DNA of 64,000 bases from Gammaproteobacteria bacterium (lineage in GTDB: Bacteria > Pseudomonadota > Gammaproteobacteria > Pseudomonadales > Azotimanducaceae), in NCBI GenBank assembly GCA_026706385.1, contig JAPOYV010000046.1, positions 87,910 through 151,909 of the forward strand. Reading direction: 5' to 3'. Both the position numbers and the translations under genes were made by a program. Numbering within the stretch: position 1 is the first letter of the stretch; every line of letters begins with the position of its first letter. Below the pieces are notes generated by a model. That model was not told the DNA's origin and made no database searches. It saw only the letters and a program-made list of their open reading frames with translations. Of this stretch, positions 50,607 to 58,387 are shown one piece after another.

Positions 50607-51617
50607 TTGATCGAAGTCTTCCAGGCCCACCCGGACTTCCTGGGCTTCCGGATCGACACCGGCGAATTGACCGCCGAGGTGATCGAACTCGGCGGCATCG
50701 TGACCAAGATCGAGGTGCCCGACCGGCGCGGCGACTTCGCCAACGTGCTGCTCGGCTGCCCGTCGATCGCCGACTACCTCGAGGCGCATCCGCACTTCAA
50801 CTGCCTGGTCGGTCGCTATGCCAACCGCATGACCAACGCCCGGTTCGAACTCGACGGCGTTGCCTACCAGCTCGATGCCAATCTGCCGCCCCACCACCTG
50901 CACGGCGGCCAGGCCGGATTCGGGCTGCGCCGGTGGACGGGCACCGCCCTGGACGATGGCGTCCTGCTCAAGCTTGAGAGCCCGGACGGCGACGCAGGCT
51001 ATCCGGGCAATCTCGCCGTCGAGGCCCGGTACCGATTCGCGGGTTCGGACATGCGCCTCGAGTTCCACGCCGCGACCGACGCGCCGACGCCGGTCAGCCT
51101 GAGTTCGCACCACTACTTCAACTTAAGTGGCGTAGCCGGAACCACGATCGACGACCACGAGGTCGTCATCGACGCCGATGCCTTTCTACCTGTGAGCGCA
51201 GCCCTAACGCAGCTCGGCGAGATCCGATCCGTGTCCGGCACGCCCTTCGACCTGCGCCGCCGCGTGGTGCTGCGCGACGCCTTCCGAGCCGCTGATGCGC
51301 AGATGCGGCTCGCCGATGGCGGCTTCGATCACACCTTCGTTCTGGAGCCCGGTTTCCACCGCGCCGCCGTTGTGCGGCATCCGGACTCCGGTCGCACACT
51401 CACCGTGACCACGGACCAGCCCGGCGTCCAGTTCTACACCTCCAACACCCTGCACACGGCGGGTCGTCACGGGCGGCGCTATCCGCAGCGCGGCGCCTTC
51501 TGCCTCGAAACCCAGCAGTTCCCGGACGCCCCCAACCACGCCGGCTATCCGAACGCGATCGTGCGTCCCGAGCGGCCGTTCACGGCGCGGACGGTGTTTT
51601 CCTTCGGGGTGAGTTGA
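50607..51617 (+). CDS. galM: Aldose 1-epimerase
   Basis: A 336-aa mutarotase with the GalM pattern: FRIDTGELTAEVIELGGIVT, NVLLGCPSIADYLE, CLVGRYANRMTNARFELDG, HHLHGGQAGFGLR (catalytic His), SSHHYFNLSGV (second His), VQFYTSNTLHTAG and a C-terminal FCLETQQFPDAPNH with the catalytic Glu. Length is typical (about 340 aa). The TTG start lies 4 nt after the synthetase gene, with no clear ribosome site, so translation may depend on the upstream gene. Confidence 0.92.
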   Translation: MIEVFQAHPDFLGFRIDTGELTAEVIELGGIVTKIEVPDRRGDFANVLLGCPSIADYLEAHPHFNCLVGRYANRMTNARFELDGVAYQLDANLPPHHLHGGQAGFGLRRWTGTALDDGVLLKLESPDGDAGYPGNLAVEARYRFAGSDMRLEFHAATDAPTPVSLSSHHYFNLSGVAGTTIDDHEVVIDADAFLPVSAALTQLGEIRSVSGTPFDLRRRVVLRDAFRAADAQMRLADGGFDHTFVLEPGFHRAAVVRHPDSGRTLTVTTDQPGVQFYTSNTLHTAGRHGRRYPQRGAFCLETQQFPDAPNHAGYPNAIVRPERPFTARTVFSFGVS

Positions 51618-51645
51618 ACGCCGGCGGACGTGCTCCGGCGTTGCG

Positions 51646-52314
51646 TCAGCCGTTCAGCGGCTCGCGGTAGCGGTCGATCTTGTCGAGATAGCGGGTCGCG
51701 GCTGCTAGAAAGTAGACGTTGTTCCGATTCCCGAAGCCGACGTTGTAGGCGCGCAGGGCGCACTCCTCGGCCAAGGTCAGCGATTCGGCGTTGGTGAGGG
51801 CGCAGACATCCCGGTAGTAGCCGAGAATGTGCGCGCCGCAATACAGGTTCTGCTCCGGATCGTAGAGGTCGCCGCCGCAGAATTGCCACCAAAGGTCGGG
51901 CCGAACCTGGGCCGGACCGACCGCGCCGGTGATCGACCGCACATCCTTACGGAAGCTGCTCTCGACCATCACCACGCTCGCCAGGAGTTCCGGCTCGAGG
52001 TCCTGACGCACGGACGCTTCAAGAATCCAGCCAGCAAACTCGACTGCGTCGTCGTGGTCGATCCCGTAACCCCTCTGCAGACGGGCCGCGAACGCGCGCC
52101 GTTCGTCATCCCAAACGGGTTCGGCCGATCGCGCCGGAACGGCTAGGCTGACAACGTCCCGCGCGCCTTCGTTGGCGCGCACGAACGTGGTCGACGCGGT
52201 ACCGACCACCAACGCCAAGACCGCCAGGCCGGTGAGGCTGGCGACCCCGCTGACCGAATAGCCGCAGTTCCTGCCGGGTGCAGTCGGCACGTACCCTCCT
52301 TGGCCGTTTCCCAC
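51646..52314 (-). CDS. Lytic transglycosylase SLT-domain protein, membrane anchored
   Basis: A 222-aa protein with a signal anchor (GLAVLALVVGTASTTFVRA) and an SLT family-1 domain: LEPELLASVVMVESSFRKDV with the catalytic Glu in ESS, AVGPAQVRPDLWWQF (the G-x-M/V-Q motif) and EECALRAYNVGFGNRNNVYF. The Cys pair in WQFCGGDLYDPEQNLYCGA could form a disulfide in the periplasm. It cleaves peptidoglycan with anhydro-muropeptide release. It is convergent with galM. Confidence 0.85.
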   Translation of the reverse strand: MGNGQGGYVPTAPGRNCGYSVSGVASLTGLAVLALVVGTASTTFVRANEGARDVVSLAVPARSAEPVWDDERRAFAARLQRGYGIDHDDAVEFAGWILEASVRQDLEPELLASVVMVESSFRKDVRSITGAVGPAQVRPDLWWQFCGGDLYDPEQNLYCGAHILGYYRDVCALTNAESLTLAEECALRAYNVGFGNRNNVYFLAAATRYLDKIDRYREPLNG

Positions 52315-52399
52315 GGAAAAGGGCCGCGGAGTCTACCCCCTTCGGCCACAAAGGTGAAGAAAAAATGGAGGAATACTTGAGCAGGCTCCGGCCCGCAGA

Positions 52400-52771
52400 T
52401 CACGCCTTGCGCGTCACCAAGGCCAGCACGTTCCCCGCCGGATCTTCGAAGAACGCCATCCACTCGGTCTCGCCCGCCGGGCCGAACGTGCCGTCCTCGT
52501 CCCGATGGATAGGATGCGGCGCGCCGCTGAACCGAACGCCCTTGCCTTCTAGTTCGGCAACGCGCGCCTCGATGTCGTCCGTCCAAAAGTAGAGCACGGA
52601 GTTGCCACCGGCTTCGCCACGCTCGAAGAGGATCCGCACCCCGTCCAGGTCGAAGAACACGAGACCGGGCGGATCAAAGCGCGCCACGAAACGCCCGCCG
52701 AGTACATCACGGTAGAACGCCTCGGCCACGTCCAGGTCGGGCACGGACATGGCCAATTGGTAGAGCTTCAT
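52400..52771 (-). CDS. VOC-family protein
   Basis: A 123-aa single-domain VOC protein: MKLYQLAMSVPDLDVAEAFY, RDVLGGRFVARF, VLYFWTDDIEARVAELEGKG and WMAFFEDPAGNVLALV. The first metal His of the fold is replaced (YQLAM), so it may not be a metalloenzyme. Its ATG overlaps the stop of the LLM oxidoreductase gene (ATGA), so the two are coupled. Confidence 0.8.
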   Translation of the reverse strand: MKLYQLAMSVPDLDVAEAFYRDVLGGRFVARFDPPGLVFFDLDGVRILFERGEAGGNSVLYFWTDDIEARVAELEGKGVRFSGAPHPIHRDEDGTFGPAGETEWMAFFEDPAGNVLALVTRKA

Positions 52772-53787
52772 GCGGTCAGTTCCGCGACGATCCGGGCCCG
52801 GTCGTCCTTGGGAAGCTGCGCATACGCCGCCGACGTGCGGTCGATGATGTCGCCGAAACGCGTCTTGATCTCGCTCGCGATTCGCCCCGGCTCGCCGATG
52901 ACGGCGAACTGGCGCATCATGGACTCGTCGATCAGCGTCCCCATCTCCGCCCACCGGCCCTGTTTCGACATGCTGTTCAGTTGCGGTTGCAGTTCGCCGG
53001 CACCGATGCTGTCGAGGACCGGCTTGTAGGCCGGCGTGGACCCGTAGAAGGCGATCTGGCGCGTCGTCGCCACTTTCGCCGCCGCCATCTCCTTCTCGTC
53101 GCGTCCGGTGACCACGAAACACGGGTAGGAGACCTCGAAGTTGTCGAAGGACTTGTCGACCCCGGCGGCACGCGCCTTCGCGAAGCCCCGCTCCAGGGCC
53201 GGCAGCGTCGTCTCGCGCAGGTACTTCTCGGTGGTGAACGTGTGGACGATGATGCCGTCCGCGACTTCCCCCGCCACTTCCGTCATCAACGGGCCCACCG
53301 CGGCCAGGAACACCCTGGGCGCGCCGTGTTCGTTGTTGGTCGGCGTGAAGAACGGGGTCATCAGCGTATGCGTGTAGAACTTCCCCGTGAACTGCAGCGG
53401 CTCGCCCTTGTGCCACGTCGCCCAGATCGCGCGCATCGCCAGGATGAACTCGCGCATGCGCGCCGCCGGCGACGACCACGGCATGCTGAAGCGCTTGGTG
53501 ATGTGCGGCCGGATCTGGGAACCGAGGCCCAGGACGAAACGACCTTGCGCCGCGGCGTTCAGGTCATGGCCGAGTTGCGCGAGCAGCATGGGCGTGCGCG
53601 AGAACGCAACCGCGATGCCGGTGATCAAGTCGACCGTCTCGGTGTCCTGGGCGGCGAACGCCAGCGGCAGGAACGGATCGTGGGCCGTCTCGGCGGTCTG
53701 GATGCCGCTGTAGCCCATCTCCTCGAGTTCGCGCGCCTGGGCGCCCACCGTGTCCAGTTTCCAGCCAACGCCGCCGTCTACCTTCAT
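52768..53787 (-). CDS. LLM-class flavin/F420-dependent oxidoreductase
   Basis: A 339-aa luciferase-like TIM-barrel protein: KVDGGVGWKLDTVGAQARELE, GYSGIQTAETAHDPFLPLAFA (split), GIAVAFSRTPMLLAQLGHDL, GRFVLGLGSQIRPHITKRFS, and a C-terminal PQLNSMSKQGRWAEMGTLID. These match the TIGR03617-like LLM group. The start at 53787 (ATG AAG) was chosen because GAGGAG lies 6 nt upstream; two earlier in-frame starts are inside or before it. Cofactor (F420 or FMN) is not proven. Confidence 0.85.
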   Translation of the reverse strand: MKVDGGVGWKLDTVGAQARELEEMGYSGIQTAETAHDPFLPLAFAAQDTETVDLITGIAVAFSRTPMLLAQLGHDLNAAAQGRFVLGLGSQIRPHITKRFSMPWSSPAARMREFILAMRAIWATWHKGEPLQFTGKFYTHTLMTPFFTPTNNEHGAPRVFLAAVGPLMTEVAGEVADGIIVHTFTTEKYLRETTLPALERGFAKARAAGVDKSFDNFEVSYPCFVVTGRDEKEMAAAKVATTRQIAFYGSTPAYKPVLDSIGAGELQPQLNSMSKQGRWAEMGTLIDESMMRQFAVIGEPGRIASEIKTRFGDIIDRTSAAYAQLPKDDRARIVAELTA

Positions 53788-53815
53788 CACCATCTCCTCA
53801 TGCGAGCTCCGCGAC

Positions 53816-53882
53816 ACGCGGCGTCAAAGCGCGCGGGTACGCGGCGTCAAAGCGCGCGGGTACGCGCATCAAAGCGCGCGAT
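53816..53882 (+). repeat. Tandem 23-bp repeat, three units
   Basis: Units at 53816-53838 and 53839-53861 are identical (ACGCGGCGTCAAAGCGCGCG then GGT). A third, 53862-53882, is two bases shorter and diverged. It lies between two LLM oxidoreductase genes on the minus strand, upstream of the first one, so it may influence its expression or simply be a recent slippage array. Confidence 0.8.
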
Positions 53883-53904
53883 TGTATCGCGTGGCGCCTT
53901 GGCT

Positions 53905-54906
53905 TTAGGCGAAGGTGAACTTGTCGGACGAGAAGGCCTCGAACGTCGGCATGGCATCCGCCATCGGGATCGGGCCGATCGGGGAGACGATGCTGGTGTC
54001 GATCCCGTCGTCCGCGTAGCCCTTGAGCCGGGCATGGACTTCGTCCGCCGTGCCGATGATAGCCACCGAATCGATCAACTCGTCGGTGATCGAGCCGGTC
54101 GACAGCTCCCGGTCCCGCGCCGCCCAGCCGGCGAGCACGCCTTCGGCCTCGTCCTTGTAGCCCGCCCACTTGAGGAACTCGTTGTACACGGGGTTCGCGT
54201 AGTACGGCGTGTAGTGCAGCCGGAAGAGCGCCCGGCCTTCCTCCACGTCATCGGTCACCATCACGAGGTAGCGGTTGACGATCTCCAGATCCTCGACACG
54301 CTTCCCGGCACGTCGCGCGCCGATCTCCACATGCTCCATCATCTTCGGCAGCGCGTTCTTCGGCCACAGGTTGAACACCACTCCGTCGCCGTACTCGGCC
54401 GCCATTTCAATCATCTTGGGGCGCAACGCCGCAAGGTAGATGGGCGGCGGGTCGCCCACGAGTTCCTGCCGATAGCCGCGGCTCGACAACGTGGTCAGGT
54501 CGAAGTCCGATCGCTCGCCGGCGAGCATCGAGCGGACCATGACGGCCGTCTCCTTCAAGCGCGTCAGCGGCTTTTCGAGCTTGATGCCGTTGAAGCGTTC
54601 CATGATCGTCTGGCTCGACGAACCCAAGCCGAGCACGAAGCGGCCCGGGAGCAACTGCGAGAGCACGGTGGCCGTTGCCGCCAGCACCGCGGGCGTGCGG
54701 GTGTAGACCGGGGTAACCGCAACGCCGATACGCATCCGCTGGGTATGCGGGGCGACCGCCGCCACCATGGTCAGGCTGTCCGGGGCCATGGCGTCGCTGA
54801 ACCACATGTCGTCGACACCATGCTCCTCCGCCCACTTGACGAGCGTGATGGTGTCGTTGATGTCCGGTCCCATCGGCAGCGTCAGGGCGATGCGTTTTCG
54901 TTTCAC
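53905..54906 (-). CDS. LLM-class flavin/F420-dependent oxidoreductase
   Basis: A 333-aa LLM protein: KRKRIALTLPMGPDINDTIT, EHGVDDMWFSDAMAPDSLTM, RIGVAVTPVYTRTPAVLAAT, LPGRFVLGLGSSSQTIMERF, GDPPPIYLAALRPKMIEMAA, and a C-terminal SVAIIGTADEVHARLKGYAD. The GTG at 54906 has GGGAG 5 nt upstream; an ATG at 54918 four codons earlier is an alternative. It is only distantly related to the adjacent LLM gene, so the pair is not a recent duplication. Confidence 0.85.
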   Translation of the reverse strand: MKRKRIALTLPMGPDINDTITLVKWAEEHGVDDMWFSDAMAPDSLTMVAAVAPHTQRMRIGVAVTPVYTRTPAVLAATATVLSQLLPGRFVLGLGSSSQTIMERFNGIKLEKPLTRLKETAVMVRSMLAGERSDFDLTTLSSRGYRQELVGDPPPIYLAALRPKMIEMAAEYGDGVVFNLWPKNALPKMMEHVEIGARRAGKRVEDLEIVNRYLVMVTDDVEEGRALFRLHYTPYYANPVYNEFLKWAGYKDEAEGVLAGWAARDRELSTGSITDELIDSVAIIGTADEVHARLKGYADDGIDTSIVSPIGPIPMADAMPTFEAFSSDKFTFA

Positions 54907-55040
54907 GAGTGCTCCCATCGGTCTTCGGTCGCCGCAAGGGTAATCGCTGGGACGGCGGCGAGCCAATGCGCCGGCGCCAGATGGGCCGGTGCTATGCTCG
55001 CCCGCGACTGTCCCGTGTGAGTCCAACCCGCCCGAGCGCT

Positions 55041-58000
55041 ATGCGTGTCGATTTCATTCTCGCCGCGGCACGGGCCGAACTGTTGCGGACCACGCGGCTC
55101 ACGCGTACTTGGCTGTTCGCGCTGCTCGCGTCCATCGTTGGACTCGGCCTGTACCAGCTAGGCGCATCCCTCCACTTGTACCAACTGGTCTATAGCCAGC
55201 CTGTGCCGCGTTTCGCTTTCCAAGGCTACGGCACGTTGGCACTCGCCGTGCTTCTCTTCGGGACCGTCTTCCTCGCGTTCGACATGCGCCGGCGAGATGC
55301 ACGGGACCGGATCGCAGACGCCCTCGACACCACGCCCGTCACGAACCTCGAGCTCTTAAGCGGACGATGCCTTGGCGTCGCGCTGATCGTCTGGCTACTG
55401 CTTGTCGGCATTTTCGGACTCATGCAGGTCATTGGGCTGGTCGCGATGGTGCTGGACGTGGCATCGCTTGGCGAGGCGGTCGCTCCACTACCCCTGTTCG
55501 CGTTCCTGACGATCGACGCCGTGCCATCGATCGTGCTGTGGTCCGCGCTGGTGGTGATGCTGAGTTCGCTACTCAGGTCACCGCTGCTGGCAGCCGCCGC
55601 GGCGTTCACGCTCGGTGGCGCCTATCTCTGGCTCATCTTCAATGCGCCCATCTACCTACTGCCCTCGATCTCGGGCATCGCCAACCTCGGCCTTCCAGGC
55701 TCGGACATCCTGCCGCGGCTGCCGGGTGCCGTCGAACTCGCCCAGCGGTCCGCGCTGTTCATGCTTGCAGCGGCCTTCCTCACATTCGCGGCGGCATGTG
55801 ACGCGCGGCCGGACTCGTCGCGACGGGGTCCCCAAGCAGCGGCGGGGGCCGGCCTCCTCGCAGCGGGCTCACTGGTGATCGGGCTACTTGCGCTGGCGCT
55901 TGCGGCCGAGCGCGCCGAACCACTGCGCTGGGCGGATCGCCATGCCGCCATTGAATACGAGCCGTCGCCGGACGTCATGCGTGTGTCCGGCCGGGTGGAC
56001 ATCGAGCCGGGCCAGCGACTCACGGTCGACGTGGTCCTGACGCTACGCTCACCCTCCGCGGAGCCGCTGGCCACGCTCAACCTGAGCCTCAACCCCGGGA
56101 TGCGCATCGTAGCGCTACAGGTGGACGGCGAGGAGGCGGCGTACGAGCACGAAGCGGGCACCCTCATCGTGTCGCCGCAGGTCCCGGTCACCGGGGACAC
56201 CCCGGTGATGCTGTCGGTGCGCGCAGTCGGCGTGCCGGACCCCCGCTTCGGCTACCTCGACAGCGCGGTTCGCGCCACGGACGAAGCCGTGCTCGGGATC
56301 CCTCTCGTGCTGCTCGGGGACGAGGCCTCGATCTATGACGAGGACTCCGTGGCGCTCATGCCCGGCGTGCACTGGCTCCCTTCAGGTGGCGCCAACTATG
56401 GCGCAGACGAGAGAGCACCGGACTTCCGGACCATTGACCTCGAGGTGCATGCGCCGTCCCACTGGCATGTTGCCGGTCCGGGGCGGAGCGGCGGCAAAGG
56501 CATGTGGCGTTTCGCACCTGACGTGCCGGTCGCCAAGTTCGCGTTGATCGCGGGCGCCTTCGAACGCCGAACGCTCGGGTTCGAAGGCACCGATTACGAA
56601 CTGTTGTTCCACCCGATGCACGCGGACAACGTGCGTCGGTTCGACGAACCCGACGGCGCGTTCGCGACATGGCTCAAGGCCGAATACCTAGAGCCGGTGG
56701 TCGCACGAGGTCTCGACTATCCCTACGGGACGTTCAGCCTGGTCGAAGTCCCCGCGCGACTGCGGCGTTACGGCGGCGGCTGGCGAATGGACACAGTGCA
56801 GGCCCTGCCCGGGCTGCAGCTACTTGCCGAGCACGGATTCCCGACGCGCCGGTTCAGCCGTGTCGGCGAGGACGGGTTGCGATGGCAGATGATGGACCTC
56901 GACCGCATGGGGCCCCACACGATCCATGCCACCGCCGGCACGCTTCGCAACCTGCTTGCCTTCGCCACCGCTCCGACCGGAGAAGGTGCCGCCGCCCTCG
57001 ATGTCCTGGTCGAGATGCTGATGGTCCGCTGGGCCGGGCAGCCCCGTTGGAGGGGATACCACGCGGTCGTTCCTCCGGCCCATTGGGTCAGCCTCCCGGC
57101 GCAGACCGTGCCGCTGGCCCCCGTTGAACGCATCTGGGGTTTCGCCCAACTTCGGCCGCTGGGCGTCCGGGGCGTCCCAGAAGCGGACTGGCGCCAATTC
57201 GAACAGACCCCGCTCATCGAGGTCAATCCGAGTCGGCGCCGCGGATTCTTCGAGCTCCTGGCCCACCGATGCGACCAAGTGGCACGGGCAATGCACAGCC
57301 TTCTCGGGCAAGAGCGGACGCTCGCCCTGCTTGCGCGGCTCCGGCGCGAGCACGCCGGATCGACCTATACCGTCGCCGACTTCGTGGCCGCCGTCCGCGC
57401 CATCGACCCGTCGGTGGGCGGCCTCGTCGACCGATGGCTGCGAGAAGCGAGCGCACCTGGCTTCATGACGTCCTCTAGCGAGGTGTCGAGGCTTGCCGAC
57501 GGCCCCGAAGGGGAGCCGCGCTACCAGATCCGCGTTCATGTCCATAACGCGCAAACCGTTCCAGGCATCGTGGCCCTCACCTGGCGCGACGAGGCTTCCG
57601 CGGGCTTCTTCGACACGCGTTCACCACCGTTCCATCGAGGCGCTCCCATCAGCGTGGAGGCCGGTGAAGCCGTCGAGGTGGGCGTCGTCATCAATGCGCC
57701 GCCCATCGAGGTTCGGCTCGACCCCTTCGTCTCGCTCAACCGCTTCGAAATGCGGCTTGCCCAGACTTCGCGTTCACCGCGCGACGCCGTCGACGAAGAG
57801 CCGTTGGTCGGTTCCCGCCCGAGTACCTGGCGGCAACCGGGCATCGTGGTCGACGACCTCGATCCCGGCTTTACCGTGGTTTCCGATGGCTCGACGTCGG
57901 ATAGGGGAGCCAGCGCGGTAGCGACCGCCCTGCTGCCACCGTATGCCTGGAACCGCCAAGGCTGGCAGCGACAAGCCGACGGGGACTCGTCGGCGGCGGT

Positions 58001-58382
58001 CGTCGCATGGGGCCGCTATCGACGCACGATCGCCCGGACGCCGGCGGGCCATGGTTCGACTCGGGCCGTTTTCTCAGCCGACGTGCCCGACGCGGGCGCT
58101 TACCGGCTTGCGATCCACCTCCCTGGTGCCGCGGTGTCGGAGGGACGGTGGCGGCCTCGGTCACCGTTGGAGCGGGACGCCCTCGGCAGTCTCGAGTTCG
58201 AGCTGTCAAGCGTCGGTTCGAATGAGTCCGTCACCTTTGCGGGTGACGATGCGGTTCCCGGGTGGAATGACGTCGGCGTCTTCGACCTGCCGGCCGGACG
58301 TGTGCGCGTATCCCTGTCGGACCGCACGTCCGGCGACGTCGTCGTGGCCGACGCGATCCGCTGGCTACGCGAGACCGACTGA
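55041..58382 (+). CDS. Large M1-peptidase-like membrane protein with C-terminal golvesin-type domain, no HEXXH
   Basis: A 1113-aa protein. Residues about 1-310 form an ABC-2-permease-like membrane part with 6-7 helices (ALLASIVGLGLYQLGASLH, VALIVWLLLVGIFGLMQVIG, LVIGLLALALAAE). Then a long periplasmic part resembling M1 aminopeptidase fusions: WADRHAAIEYEPSPDVMRVSG, split, FPTRRFSRVGEDGL, HATAGTLRNLLAFATAPTGEG (split). No HEXXH zinc motif is present, so peptidase activity is doubtful. The C terminus (about 960-1113) is golvesin-like: LLPPYAWNRQGWQRQ, GRYRRTIARTPAGHGSTRAV, DVVVADAIRWLRE. No ABC ATPase gene is adjacent. Confidence 0.7.
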   Translation: MRVDFILAAARAELLRTTRLTRTWLFALLASIVGLGLYQLGASLHLYQLVYSQPVPRFAFQGYGTLALAVLLFGTVFLAFDMRRRDARDRIADALDTTPVTNLELLSGRCLGVALIVWLLLVGIFGLMQVIGLVAMVLDVASLGEAVAPLPLFAFLTIDAVPSIVLWSALVVMLSSLLRSPLLAAAAAFTLGGAYLWLIFNAPIYLLPSISGIANLGLPGSDILPRLPGAVELAQRSALFMLAAAFLTFAAACDARPDSSRRGPQAAAGAGLLAAGSLVIGLLALALAAERAEPLRWADRHAAIEYEPSPDVMRVSGRVDIEPGQRLTVDVVLTLRSPSAEPLATLNLSLNPGMRIVALQVDGEEAAYEHEAGTLIVSPQVPVTGDTPVMLSVRAVGVPDPRFGYLDSAVRATDEAVLGIPLVLLGDEASIYDEDSVALMPGVHWLPSGGANYGADERAPDFRTIDLEVHAPSHWHVAGPGRSGGKGMWRFAPDVPVAKFALIAGAFERRTLGFEGTDYELLFHPMHADNVRRFDEPDGAFATWLKAEYLEPVVARGLDYPYGTFSLVEVPARLRRYGGGWRMDTVQALPGLQLLAEHGFPTRRFSRVGEDGLRWQMMDLDRMGPHTIHATAGTLRNLLAFATAPTGEGAAALDVLVEMLMVRWAGQPRWRGYHAVVPPAHWVSLPAQTVPLAPVERIWGFAQLRPLGVRGVPEADWRQFEQTPLIEVNPSRRRGFFELLAHRCDQVARAMHSLLGQERTLALLARLRREHAGSTYTVADFVAAVRAIDPSVGGLVDRWLREASAPGFMTSSSEVSRLADGPEGEPRYQIRVHVHNAQTVPGIVALTWRDEASAGFFDTRSPPFHRGAPISVEAGEAVEVGVVINAPPIEVRLDPFVSLNRFEMRLAQTSRSPRDAVDEEPLVGSRPSTWRQPGIVVDDLDPGFTVVSDGSTSDRGASAVATALLPPYAWNRQGWQRQADGDSSAAVVAWGRYRRTIARTPAGHGSTRAVFSADVPDAGAYRLAIHLPGAAVSEGRWRPRSPLERDALGSLEFELSSVGSNESVTFAGDDAVPGWNDVGVFDLPAGRVRVSLSDRTSGDVVVADAIRWLRETD

Positions 58383-58387
58383 GAGGG

